Source of the DNA: DATATV01 sp035551355
Lineage (GTDB): Bacteria > Actinomycetota > Actinomycetes > Mycobacteriales > Pseudonocardiaceae
Assembly (NCBI GenBank): GCA_035551355.1
Contig: DASZNF010000098.1
Span: 1 to 21,410 of the forward strand
Reading direction: 5' to 3'
Length of the DNA: 21,410 nt
In this document: in pieces, positions 1 through 6,802 of the stretch
How positions within the stretch are numbered: the first letter of the stretch is position 1
Layout: every line of letters starts with the position of its first letter
Notes under the pieces: generated by a model
Seen by the model: only the letters and a program-made list of their open reading frames with translations
Told to the model about the DNA's origin: nothing
Database searches by the model: none
Translations under genes and position numbers: made by a program

Positions 1-399
1 GGTCCCATGCGGGTCCAGCCACGCTGGGTTGATGTCCGTCGCCAGTACGTACCCGGTCGGTCCGACGGCCGCGGCGAGCGCCTCGGGGATGCTGCGACCT
101 CCGGCCCCCATCTCCCAGCAGCGCCATCCCGGCGCCACCCCTAGGCGGTCGAAGTGCCCGCGCGTCACGCCGTCGAACAGCTCGGCCAGCGCGACGAACC
201 GCTGGCCCGCCTCGGCCTGCGCGTTGTCGAGGAGGTAGCGGTGATCAGGGGCAGACCCCGGCACGCCCGGCGACGAGGCCCCGCCCGGCGACGAGGCCCC
301 GCCCGGCGAGCCGGCAGCCTCTGCGGGCGGACTCGCGGTGGTGGCCGGGCCGGGTTCGGGGTCGAAGTTGCGAGCCTGCGGCGAGGAGTTCATGGCCAC
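1..399 (-). CDS. Class I SAM-dependent methyltransferase, 3' end outside window (partial)
   Basis: Reading the minus strand from 399 gives 133 codons with no stop, running off the left edge. After a disordered Ala/Pro/Ser/Gly-rich leader (about residues 1-52) comes YLLDNAQAEAGQRF (55-68), then a helix leading into WEMGAGGRSIPEAL (95-108). That is motif I, the SAM-binding glycine loop, of the class I methyltransferase fold. TDIN near residue 126 is the acidic end of the second strand. The YLLDN...RF...LF lead-in is common in actinobacterial small-molecule methyltransferases. I chose the GTG at 399 because an AGGAGG lies 7 nt upstream; the ATG at 393 would have a 13-nt spacing. The substrate cannot be told. 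The family glycine at residue 102 appears as Arg, a mild oddity. Confidence 0.75.
   Translation of the reverse strand, partial: MAMNSSPQARNFDPEPGPATTASPPAEAAGSPGGASSPGGASSPGVPGSAPDHRYLLDNAQAEAGQRFVALAELFDGVTRGHFDRLGVAPGWRCWEMGAGGRSIPEALAAAVGPTGYVLATDINPAWLDPHGT
266..310. repeat. 18-bp tandem repeat, about 2.5 copies, inside the methyltransferase leader
   Basis: Two exact copies (266-283 and 284-301) and a partial third, CCCGGCGAG (302-310). They encode a Gly-Ala-Ser-Ser-Pro-Gly repeat in the disordered N-terminal tail. The unit is a multiple of three, so copy-number change would keep the frame. It looks like a slippage-prone linker with no evident function. Confidence 0.8.
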
Positions 400-406
400 A
401 TCTTCA

Positions 407-412
407 CCTCCT
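407..412 (-). promoter_or_regulatory. Ribosome binding site AGGAGG that decides the methyltransferase start
   Basis: The minus strand reads TAGGAGGTGAAGAT immediately before GTG at 399. The perfect AGGAGG sits 7 nt from that GTG, so the GTG is preferred over the in-frame ATG six bases further on. Confidence 0.6.
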
Positions 413-617
413 ACCGTGCCGCAGGTATCGCGACGCGAGCTGAATCACCGCTGCGGCGAATCAGCACCATGTGCGGTTGAGCGGTCTCGAAATCCTGAAC
501 GCCATGGGCTGTGTCGGGGACTGCAGCGCAGCAGGGGGAACCGCGATGCTGCGCGAAGGACTCTGGATCAACCTCTGCCACTACTTACCAAGCAGGTTGC
601 CAAAGGTTCTGTCCATA

Positions 618-660
618 ACCGTCGTCAGTGCGGCGATGTAACCGTGGTCAGTGTGGCGAT
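618..660. repeat. 20-bp imperfect direct repeat spanning the end of the pentapeptide ORF
   Basis: ACCGTSGTCAGTGYGGCGAT occurs at 618-637 and 641-660 with two mismatches and a 23-bp period. The right copy contains the stop codon of the pentapeptide-repeat ORF and the left copy lies just beyond it. The 3' end of the gene therefore looks duplicated, probably by the same slippage that expands pentapeptide genes. Confidence 0.6.
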
Positions 661-1166
661 TCGGGCTCCGCCAGGATGGTTCCGGTCACGATGGCGTCGG
701 TGCGGTTCGCTGTGGTGAGTGTGGCTTCGGCGAGGCGGGCGTTGGTCAGGTCAGCGCGGACGAGAGTGGCGTCGGTGAGGTCGGCCCGGGTGAGGTCAGC
801 GTGGTTGAGGCGGGCGTGGCTCAGGTCCGCGCCGGTCAGGTCGGCGCTGGTGAACTCGGCGTCGGTGAGGTTCGCGCCAGCGAGGTTGATGTCACGCAGG
901 TCGGCGTGGGGGAGCCGGACGCCGTGCAGGTCCAGTGGCTGATCGGGGCGGCGCGCTCGGCTGGTGCCGCGGTCTCGGAGGGCATCGATCGCGGCGGTGA
1001 CGTCGTCGCGGTCGGCGTTGCCGCCGTGGCTGGTGTGGTGGCGCAGGAAACCGGTGAGGCTTTTCAACACCAGGTTTCGGTGCGCGGGTGAGTTGTGCAG
1101 GATGCTGTCGAGAGCGCGTACGCCGCCCGCGCGGAGCGTTTCCTGGTCGGAGCCGAGGTGTTCCAC
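648..1166 (-). pseudogene. Pentapeptide-repeat protein, probably missing its N-terminal part
   Basis: The 172-residue product begins with a helical stretch (about 1-45, with EHLGSDQETLRAGGVRALDS and SPAHRNLVLKSLTGFLRHH). In larger actinobacterial pentapeptide-repeat proteins this segment lies in the middle, after a membrane-anchored N-terminus. From about residue 78 come roughly 15 pentapeptide units of A(D/N)Lxx type (ADLRD, INLAG, ANLTD, ADLTG, ADLSH and so on), which fold as a right-handed quadrilateral beta-helix. A TGA stands four codons before the GTG start, and sequence just upstream belongs to a different family (the glycosyltransferase-like remnant), so the natural N-terminus appears lost. 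The ORF could still be translated. No partner or substrate can be inferred. The fold call is firm; the truncation is inferred from family comparison. Confidence 0.65.
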
Positions 1167-1184
1167 GGCGGTGACTCAGCCCCA

Positions 1185-1759
1185 GTGCCCGGCGGTAGGA
1201 GGATCGCAGAACCCGGCTTGCCGCAAGCTGATCGAAGCACACATCGCCGATCACCATTGCGCGGTCCACCGCTTCCGGATAGGCCAGCCGCAGACGTGCG
1301 AGCTGCTCGGCGTGGGAGAGCACGATGACCGATGGGACTATCGCGCCCTCATGTGCCAGCCATTCGCGGGACAATCCGAAAACGGATTTCCCGATTTCCC
1401 GATTTTAGGTATTTATTGTAGCCCATTCCGTGGGGAACGACCATGAACGGCGCGTCGAGGAGGTGGAGATCTCCGCCGTAACTGGCGGATATTGCCATAT
1501 CGAATGGGGTCGCGATGGCGTCGGTCCAGGTCAGCTGGCGCACGCCGCGCGTGGCGAGATAGTCGAGCGTTCCGTCGTGGAACGCCGAGGATCCAGTAAT
1601 GGTGAACACGATGCGAATCCGGTCGTCCGCGCCGATCAGACTGAGAACGTCGAACAGCCGAGTCGCTGCGGTCACGTTGTGCACGACTGCCAGCACCGTC
1701 CGGACCGGCGGCCTCGTGGACCAGGTGTCTTCAGAGTCGGGTGCGGCAGTGATCGTCAC
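1185..1759 (-). pseudogene. Glycosyltransferase-like conserved actinobacterial protein, frameshifted and 3'-truncated
   Basis: The first frame (1759 down to about 1400) gives a GT-B-like N-terminal domain: RTVLAVVHNVTAATRLFDVL, then IRIVFTITGSSAFHDGT, ATRGVRQLTW, FDMAISASYGGDLHLLDAP and PHGMGYNKYLKS. Family proteins continue with a segment like VFGLSREWLAHEGAIVPS, then LSHAEQLARL, GDVCFDQLAASR and YRRALG. Those segments are present but in the next frame, from about 1380 down to about 1190. The switch lies at 1376-1400, where ATCGGGAA is tandemly repeated. After YRRALG the homology stops abruptly and pentapeptide-repeat sequence begins. Family members are sometimes labelled as IF-2-like or CDP-glycerol-transferase-like, and their function is unknown to me. 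This copy is broken twice and is very unlikely to be functional. The start is GTG at 1759, with no clear ribosome binding site. Confidence 0.6.
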
Positions 1760-1825
1760 AGGCCGGGATTGTATCGAAGCAGGTCAGCAATACGGCCGCG
1801 CTGCGCAAGCCGGTGGGTTCACCTC

Positions 1826-2200
1826 CTACCGAGGCTCGTGTGGCACCTCGGCTGCTCGTCGCCGGTCAGCGTCGGCCAACTGGCGATGGTCGGCAGCCTG
1901 CGACCGGTGTGCGGTGGAGTCTCCGTGATCTCGACCGGCACGCTTCTCGTGTAGGGCTGCCGCCCGGTCATGAGCGACTGCCGCCCGGAGATAAGCATCT
2001 CGGACACCGACGAGTGCCCGGTGGGCGTGCTCGCGCGCCACTGCCAACGCCCTGTTGGCCCGCTGCGCGTCCTCTGCCGGCGAGGCCCGGCCTCCGCTAC
2101 CGGTGAGTTCGGCGTGGCGTGCGGCCAGTTCCTGCTGACGGGTGGCCGCGCTGGCCGCTCGATGACGTGCCCGTTCAGATCCGTCGTTCGCTGTGGCCAT
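1826..2200 (-). CDS. Small hydrophilic helical conserved hypothetical protein
   Basis: This 124-residue Ala/Arg/His/Glu-rich protein begins MATANDGSERARHRAASAA, followed by RQQELAARHAEL. It then has long amphipathic alpha-helix with repeated Ala/His/Arg heptad-like spacing (ANRALAVAREHAHRAL, AAVAHDRAAALHEKRA, HRSQAADHRQLADADRRRA). I recognise this as a type of short conserved hypothetical found in many actinomycetes. It has no membrane segment, signal peptide or enzymatic motif. The start is ATG 2200, with an AAGGGGG about 11 nt upstream. The coiled-coil-like composition suggests a structural or nucleic-acid-associated role, but that is only inference. It precedes the broken glycosyltransferase-like gene by 66 bp on the same strand and may once have shared a transcript with it. 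Confidence 0.6.
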   Translation of the reverse strand: MATANDGSERARHRAASAATRQQELAARHAELTGSGGRASPAEDAQRANRALAVAREHAHRALVGVRDAYLRAAVAHDRAAALHEKRAGRDHGDSTAHRSQAADHRQLADADRRRAAEVPHEPR

Positions 2201-2266
2201 ACCTCATGATCCCCCTTGAAAACCTGAACAAGCCAGAGCCCTCGGAAGAATCACGCGTCGGCATGC

Positions 2267-2425
2267 CGGCTGGGACAGGTCGATCAGCCGCTGGGTGATC
2301 GGGTCGGCCAGGACGCTTTCCGGGCCGCGCAGGTCGGCCTGCCTGGCTCCGGCCCAGTTCAGTGCGGTGTCCGCTGCCAGGACGACCTGGGCGGGTGCCG
2401 CCCGGGAAACTATTCTCGCGGACAA
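2267..2425 (-). pseudogene. Internal fragment of a DUF574/Methyltransf_19-type SAM methyltransferase
   Basis: The minus frame holds VVLAADTALNWAGARQADLR, then GPESVLADPITQRLIDLSQP. This matches the middle of the large actinomycete family in which a strand ending in QADLRDP is followed by E(A/S)ILADP...LID(F/L)(S/T)QPV. The segment before it (the SAM-binding glycine loop) and after it (the VLHFVPD strand) are both absent. The frame runs into unrelated residues and stops at 2204. It is therefore a scrap of roughly 50 codons and cannot form the fold. Confidence 0.55.
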
Positions 2426-2631
2426 TCAATCCTGGGTAGGCGAGATCCTGCGAAGGCATAGACGGCGGTGTGGAGTTGTGGCGCCCGCTCGGGACCCGTG
2501 ACGCGAAACGCGCGATAGAGCGCTCGTATTCGGTTGAGGATCATTGAGATAGTCAGCAGCATCTGAATGGACGAAAATACGATCACAGCTGTAACGGCTG
2601 GCGCCGCTGGCTTGCTGGTGTCGGTGAACAT
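2410..2631 (-). CDS. Possible small single-pass membrane protein, unrecognised
   Basis: An ORF of 73 residues from ATG 2631 has a short polar start, then a hydrophobic stretch of about 20 residues (AVTAVIVFSSIQMLLTISMI). A basic tail follows (LNRIRALYRAFRVTGPERAP). That is the layout of a small N-out/C-in membrane protein. The codons have less third-position GC bias than neighbouring genes, and there is no convincing ribosome binding site (only GGCGGA). I do not recognise the family. It may equally be the N-terminal remnant of a longer gene, since the adjacent methyltransferase scrap begins where this ORF ends. Confidence 0.25.
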   Translation of the reverse strand: MFTDTSKPAAPAVTAVIVFSSIQMLLTISMILNRIRALYRAFRVTGPERAPQLHTAVYAFAGSRLPRIDCPRE

Positions 2632-2703
2632 GGCAGGTCCGCCGCATCCTGCGGTGCGCACGAGGCCCAGCAGGACCGCGTTGCTGAGCGGGGGATCACT
2701 TAT

Positions 2704-2733
2704 TGATCATTTGTAGCGGTGAACTGATCATTT
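2704..2733. promoter_or_regulatory. Paired TGATCATTT boxes, 21 bp apart, upstream of the regulator operon
   Basis: TGATCATTT occurs at 2704-2712 and 2725-2733. Each holds a TGATCA palindrome, and the period is 21 bp, two helical turns, so both boxes face the same side of the DNA. They lie about 130 bp before the small-protein/LuxR operon in a locally AT-rich stretch. This is typical of a tandem operator, perhaps autoregulatory. The binding protein is unknown. Confidence 0.4.
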
Positions 2734-2861
2734 ACCCGAACCATCCCTGGGTCGCAGCTGTCGAACTGCGGGGATGATAAGTTGGGTTAACTGCTACCGG
2801 CAGATACACCCAAGTGGCGGAATTCGGCTCGCCGGTTGGGGATGACAGACCTGGGGGATCG

Positions 2862-3209
2862 GTGTCCGAATCGAACGATATGACGGATTGGCTGGACGAG
2901 GCCGAACGGGCGGCGAAAGTCGTGATCGAGCGGCTGTACGGGGAAGGGCGGGCCGCGCTGGCCGCCGACCCCGGGGCAGTAGCCCGGGCCGCGCCGTCGG
3001 GCCGGCCCGGCCGTCCCGTGCCGGAGTCGCCGACCGGGTCCCGGGCGGTGGCCGTGCGGCCTCAACCCAGGTCGGCGACTCCGGCCGCACCCGCCGTGGT
3101 GAGCGGATCGCCTGCTCCCGCGCCGCCACGGGCGGCCGCCGTGCGGGCGGGCCGCGTCGAGTCTGCCGGCGATTCGGCAGACAGCGCCGAGCGATCGGAC
3201 GCACGATGA
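2862..3209 (+). CDS. Small protein of unknown function, translationally coupled to the LuxR regulator
   Basis: I place the start at GTG 2862, five to six bases after a GGGGGA, which gives 115 residues. An ATG at 2814 and one at 2880 are in frame but lack a ribosome binding site. The first 35 residues form an acidic/basic amphipathic helix (MTDWLDEAERAAKVVIERLY). The rest is a low-complexity Ala/Pro/Arg/Ser tail without recognisable motifs. The stop overlaps the regulator start as ATGA (3206-3209), so the two proteins are probably made in a fixed ratio. I do not recognise the family. A role as a partner or anti-activator of the regulator is a guess from the coupling alone. Confidence 0.55.
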   Translation: MSESNDMTDWLDEAERAAKVVIERLYGEGRAALAADPGAVARAAPSGRPGRPVPESPTGSRAVAVRPQPRSATPAAPAVVSGSPAPAPPRAAAVRAGRVESAGDSADSAERSDAR

Positions 3210-3949
3210 TGCGCGCCCCTGCCGCCCCCAACTCGTTGCCGGTGTTGGCGGTGCAGGCGACACCGTTGATCCGGGACGGGCTGCGCATCGCCATCGGAAA
3301 GACGACCGGGCTGACGTGGACGGGCTGCACCGCCGACGTGCACGCGGTGCGCGCGAGCCTGCCTCGGTTGCGGCCGCGTGTGGTGCTGCTCGACAGTGCC
3401 CTTGATCCGGACGGAAGTCTGATTCGTGAGCTGACAAAGGCCGACTCCACGCTGACCGTTGTCGTGTTGCTGGATGATCGCCAGTCCGTTGCCGGTTACG
3501 CGCGGATCGCGAAGATGGCGGGGGCACGCGGAGTGGTCGCGGCGACTGCGACCCCGGCCAACCTCGTCGCGGCTATCCTGTCCGCGCACAGAAGCCCATG
3601 GTTCGTCGATCCGGACCTTGTCCGGGTTCCCAAGTTCGAGCGCCCGTTCGTCTCATCGACTCCTGGGACGGTGGCGTTGTCCGAGCGGCAACGCCAGATC
3701 CTGGGCATGATCATGGACGGGATGGGCTCGGCGGCGATTGCCGAGCGGTTGGTGGTGTCGCCGGAGACGGTGCGCAGCCATGTCAGGTTGTTGCTACGCC
3801 GACTGGGTGCCAGGGACCGTGCCCACGCGGTGGCCCGCGCCTATCAGCTCGGCGTGGTCACCCCGGTGCTCAGCCATCGCGGGGAGACAGCCGGCCCGAC
3901 TCGGTCCGGCACGGCTGCAGGCGACGGCCGCAAGCCGCCTGCGGTGTAG
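3206..3949 (+). CDS. LuxR/NarL-family response-regulator-like transcription factor with atypical receiver
   Basis: The product has 247 residues. Residues about 12-128 have a receiver-like alpha/beta layout, with Asp63 in VVLLDSALD at the usual phosphoacceptor place. The acidic pair normally near residue 16 is absent (VQAT), the conserved Thr/Ser strand reads VVVLLDD, and the conserved Lys after strand five is replaced (GVVAATATPANL). Residues about 157-215 are a clear LuxR-type helix-turn-helix (LSERQRQILGMIMDGMGSAA, IAERLVVSPETVRSHV, LLRRLGARDRAHAVARAYQL). The ATG at 3206 is chosen because it overlaps the previous stop; the longer reading frame from 2888 is out-of-frame shadow. It likely regulates without classical phosphorylation. 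The synthase operon 4.7 kb downstream is one possible target but nothing in the sequence links them. Confidence 0.8.
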   Translation: MMRAPAAPNSLPVLAVQATPLIRDGLRIAIGKTTGLTWTGCTADVHAVRASLPRLRPRVVLLDSALDPDGSLIRELTKADSTLTVVVLLDDRQSVAGYARIAKMAGARGVVAATATPANLVAAILSAHRSPWFVDPDLVRVPKFERPFVSSTPGTVALSERQRQILGMIMDGMGSAAIAERLVVSPETVRSHVRLLLRRLGARDRAHAVARAYQLGVVTPVLSHRGETAGPTRSGTAAGDGRKPPAV

Positions 3950-3966
3950 GTCCTGCCGCTTGCACA

Positions 3967-4000
3967 GTCCACAGTGGGTTGGCTGCACGGTCCACAGTGG
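3967..4000. repeat. Direct repeat GTCCACAGTGG, 23-bp period
   Basis: GTCCACAGTGG is found at 3967-3977 and 3990-4000 in the convergent gap after the regulator. CCAC-A-GTGG is itself a near palindrome. Related strings (TACAGTGGACAG near 6350, TCCACAGTGGAC near 17310) occur elsewhere in the window, so it may be a generally frequent genomic word and not a specific operator. Confidence 0.4.
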
Positions 4001-4008
4001 TTCGGCGG

Positions 4009-4050
4009 CGGGTGCCCGATGGCGGGCGGGCGGGTGCCCGATGGCGGGCG
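4009..4050. terminator. Two tandem hairpins between convergent genes, possible bidirectional terminator
   Basis: A 20-bp unit is repeated exactly at 4009-4028 and 4031-4050. Each copy contains GCCCG-ATGG-CGGGC, a 5-bp all-GC stem with a 4-nt loop. The pair lies in the 135-bp gap between the convergent regulator and permease genes, where transcripts from both sides must end. There is no U tract, as is usual for many actinomycete terminators, so the call rests on hairpins and position only. Confidence 0.35.
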
Positions 4051-4084
4051 CGGCGGCGTGGTCGGCCGGTGGGCCGCAGTTCGG

Positions 4085-5224
4085 TCAGCCGGGCAGCGCC
4101 AGCAGTAGGCCACCCGCGAGCAGTCCGCTGACGGCGACGGCCGCCGCTGTCGCCCAGGTGGTGCGCCACCCGAATGCCCGGCCCACCATGGCCATCGCGG
4201 GCAGGCTCGCCGCCGGCAGGGTGAGCAACAACGCGCCCACGGGGCCCAGCGACAGGCCCGCCGCCGCCAGCGCCTGCAGGATCGGGATCTCGCCTCCGGT
4301 GGGGATCACCAGCAGCGTGCCGACGACCGCGGCTACCACCATGACCGCGGCCCCGGTGCCCAGCCCACCGCTCCCGATGGGAAACAGCCAGCCGCGAAAC
4401 GCGCCGAGTGCCAGCACCACGAGCAGATACTCGGGTACCAGCGTGAGCAGCAGCCGCAGCAGTGTGCGGACGAAGCGCTCCGGCGCCTGCGCGAACCAGT
4501 CGCCGGTCCGGGTGGTCGGCACCACCTGTTCCACCGGAAGCTCTCGCCGCGCGGTGAACCGGGCGATGAGGGCGCTGCCTCCCACGACCACCAGGACGCC
4601 GACGACGATGCGGGTCAGCGTCCACTGCCACGGCGCGACGAAGGCCAGGAACACCAGCACCGCCGGGTTGAGCAGCGGGTTGCCCAGCCAGTACGCGAGC
4701 GCCGCGGCCGTGCTCACCCCGTCCCGCCGCAGGGTGGCCGCGACCGGTGCGGTGCAGCAGGTGCACATGAGCGACGGGGTGCTCGCCAGACCGCCGACGG
4801 CCGCGGATCGGACCGCGCCGGGCCGGTTGAGCAACCGCAGCAGCCAATGCCGCGGGACGAAGGCCTGGATGACGGCGCTGATCAGCAGCGCGGCGATCAG
4901 CGCCTGCCAGATGGCCGCCAGGTAGCTGGTGAAGAAGGTTGTCGCGGCATGCCACGTGGGCGCATCACCGGGGTGCACGCCGCCCACGCCGAGAATGCTG
5001 GCGCCCGTCCAGACGTGCGTGTGGCCCAGCTTGACGGTCTTCGTCGCGTAGGGCAGCCACTTCGACCAGAGCAGGGCGCCAGCGGCGATGACCACCGCGA
5101 GCAGGACGCCGGCGGCACCGACCCGGCGAGAGGGGGGACGGGTGGGGCGATCGGCGAGGAGTTCCCGGACGGCTGCGGTGCGCAGTGCCCATGCGGAGGT
5201 ATTGGCGTGCGGCGAGGAGCTCAC
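4085..5224 (-). CDS. YraQ/ArsP-like (UPF0718/DUF318) membrane permease
   Basis: This 379-residue integral membrane protein has about nine to ten hydrophobic segments. After a basic N-terminal tail come a first helix (about 35-52), a periplasmic-type loop with HTHVW, and a helix at about 104-123. The family signature follows: LASTPSLMCTCCTAPVAATL (146-165) with Cys154, Cys156 and Cys157, then YWLGNPLLNPAVLVFLAF (179 onward). The second half repeats the layout, with LLVIPTGGEIPILQAL. ArsP-type permeases of this family export trivalent organoarsenicals through such cysteines; other members have unknown substrates. The start is GTG 5224; a GGCGGA lies too close to be ideal. No ArsR-type regulator or arsenate gene is adjacent, so arsenic transport is uncertain. 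Confidence 0.75.
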   Translation of the reverse strand: MSSSPHANTSAWALRTAAVRELLADRPTRPPSRRVGAAGVLLAVVIAAGALLWSKWLPYATKTVKLGHTHVWTGASILGVGGVHPGDAPTWHAATTFFTSYLAAIWQALIAALLISAVIQAFVPRHWLLRLLNRPGAVRSAAVGGLASTPSLMCTCCTAPVAATLRRDGVSTAAALAYWLGNPLLNPAVLVFLAFVAPWQWTLTRIVVGVLVVVGGSALIARFTARRELPVEQVVPTTRTGDWFAQAPERFVRTLLRLLLTLVPEYLLVVLALGAFRGWLFPIGSGGLGTGAAVMVVAAVVGTLLVIPTGGEIPILQALAAAGLSLGPVGALLLTLPAASLPAMAMVGRAFGWRTTWATAAAVAVSGLLAGGLLLALPG

Positions 5225-5467
5225 TCCGCCGTATTACCCGATCAGGTGGCGGCGTGCACCACTGGATCCGTCCGCCCCTGCCCGCGGCAAGTGCCGCGTT
5301 GCCGCCCTCCCCGGCGAGCGCGAGCGCGCACGTGCCTACCGTCACTACGACCGTGCCGTCGGATACCTCCACGACAACTCGGCCGATGACCACGGCCACT
5401 CACCGCGTAACCACGAGTTCCGCGTATTGGACAGATGGTTCCTGACCAACGTCGAATTCCGGTTGTC

Positions 5468-6613
5468 TCACCCTCCGGAACGGGCTCGGCGTTGCCATTC
5501 CTCGGCCAGCAGTTGATACGACCGGACCCGGTCGGCGTGGTCGTGCGTGATCGTGGTGACGATCAGCTCGTCCGCCTCGGTCGCGTCGCGCAGGCGCTCC
5601 AGTTGGTCGGCCACCTGCCCCGGCGAGCCCACGAACTGGGTCTCGAGCCGGTCGGCCACGAGCTGGCGGTCGGCGTCGCTCCACACGTGCCGGCGGGCCT
5701 CTTCCGGCGTCGGGAACGGGATTGCACCGCTGTCGGTGCGGATGCTGCGCACCCAGAGGCCGTCACCGGTGGCCAGTTCCCGTGCGGTCGCCTCGTCCGG
5801 GCCGACCACGACGTCGGCCGACACGCTGACGTACGGCTCGGTGAGTTCGCCGGAAGGCCGGAACGCGGTCCGGTAACCGGCGACCGCCTCCAGCACGGTG
5901 GCCGGGCTGACGTGGTAGTTGGCCGCGAACCGCAACCCTCGTTCGCCGGCAACCGATGCGCTCTCCCCGCCGCTGCTGCCGAGAATCCACAGCTGCACGG
6001 CGGCATGTTCGCCCGGCACGACGTGCGCGACGACGCCGTCCGCTGAGCGGTATCCGCCGTCCAGCAGGGCGAGTAGGTCGTCGATCTGCTCCGCGTAGTT
6101 CTGCGGCCGTGCTCCCGGCAGCCGCAGCAGCGTTCGCTGCAGCGCGAACCCGGGTGAGTTGGCCAGGTGCGCGAGCGAGAACCGGGCGGGAATGCGCAGT
6201 CCGTTGGGTGTGCGGCCGTTCACCACGACGTCGGCGCCGACCAGCGCCGGCTGCTCCGTCCGGTCCGGTGGCCGGCCTCCGGAGCGTCCCAGCCCGAGGT
6301 CGAACCGCCCGGGGTACTGCGCATCGAGCAGCCCGAATTCCTCTACAGTGGACAGTGCTGTGCGGTGGCCCATCTGGACGGCTCCGGACCCGAGCCGGAT
6401 CGTGGACGTGGCGGCCGCGGTCAGGGCCAGCAGCACGGCTGGTTACGAGCCGGCGACGCCAGGATTGAGGTGGTGTTCGGCGAACCAGTAGCGGGCGTAG
6501 CCGCATCGCTCGGTCTGCCGGGCCAGGTCGATGCTGTTGTGCAGTGCCTGTGCCGCGGTCGATCCGGACGAAATCGGGACCAGGTCCAGGACGGTCAGCG
6601 GTGTTGCCGCCAT
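5468..6613 (-). pseudogene. Luciferase-like flavin-dependent monooxygenase interrupted by an in-frame TAA
   Basis: From ATG 6613 the frame gives a proper family N-terminus: PLTVLDLVPISSGSTAAQAL, then YARYWFAEHHLNPGVAGS. It then meets TAA (6445-6443) and resumes in the same frame with PAVLLALTAAATSTIRLGSG, GRFDLGLGRSGG, LWILGSSGGESASVAGERGL and FVGSPGQVADQLERL. Without the stop it would be a complete LLM-class oxidoreductase of about 381 residues with FMN-dependent TIM barrel motifs. Family members have a Ser or Thr at the stop position, so one TCA-to-TAA change explains it. Reinitiation at GTG 6436 would lose the first barrel strand and the EHH region, so I call it a pseudogene. The upstream fragment ends 6 nt before the ATG, so the two were probably coupled. 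Confidence 0.75.
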
Positions 6614-6619
6614 GTCAGG

Positions 6620-6802
6620 TCACCCCGTCAGCTCGGTGGCCGGATGCTTGTCCGGCCACGGCGGGTCGGGGATGTCCCGGCGCAGTACCGGTGCGATCTC
6701 GGACTGGAACAGCTCCAGGGACTCGCGATGCTGGGTGTCGGTCAGCCCGGAGGCGTCGGCGTGCAGGTGCAGCACCGTGTGGCCGAACTTCTCGTGGTAG
6801 CG
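6620..6802 (-). pseudogene. C-terminal fragment of a second luciferase-like monooxygenase
   Basis: About 61 codons on the minus strand read VHRYHEKFGHTVLHLHADAS, then LTDTQHRESLELFQSEIAPV and LRRDIPDPPWP before a TGA. This matches the conserved C-terminus of actinobacterial LLM oxidoreductases, where the tail (S)LELFQ.EIAPVLRR.IPDPP is characteristic. Homology starts near 6800, precisely where a peptide deformylase begins on the opposite strand, so the body of the gene was replaced. It lies 6 nt upstream of the other monooxygenase, pointing to a former two-gene LLM operon. Confidence 0.65.

Noticed and set aside
266..310. Short tandem repeat considered as a CRISPR array.
   Set aside because: Units are contiguous with no spacers and encode an in-frame peptide repeat; no cas genes are seen.
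651..1091. Plus-strand ORF rich in Val/Gly across the pentapeptide region.
   Set aside because: It is the antisense shadow of the 15-bp periodic pentapeptide repeats, with no family resemblance.
2805..2830. CCCAAGTGGCGGAATTCGG resembles the 5' end of a tRNA-Leu (GCCCGAGTGGCGGAATTGG).
   Set aside because: No D-, anticodon or T-arm can be drawn downstream, the T-loop GTTCGAATC is missing, and there is no matching acceptor 3' strand. It is chance similarity or an unusable scrap.
2888..3205. N-terminal extension of the LuxR-type regulator frame back to 2888.
   Set aside because: It is a repetitive Arg/Gly-rich shadow of the small protein in another frame; the ATGA overlap at 3206 is a far better start.
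5225..5467. Overlapping small frames on both strands between the permease and monooxygenase, including a His/Asp-rich plus-strand stretch (DRAVGYLHDNSADDHGHS).
   Set aside because: No ribosome binding site, no recognised family and comparable GC bias in competing frames, so I cannot support a gene.
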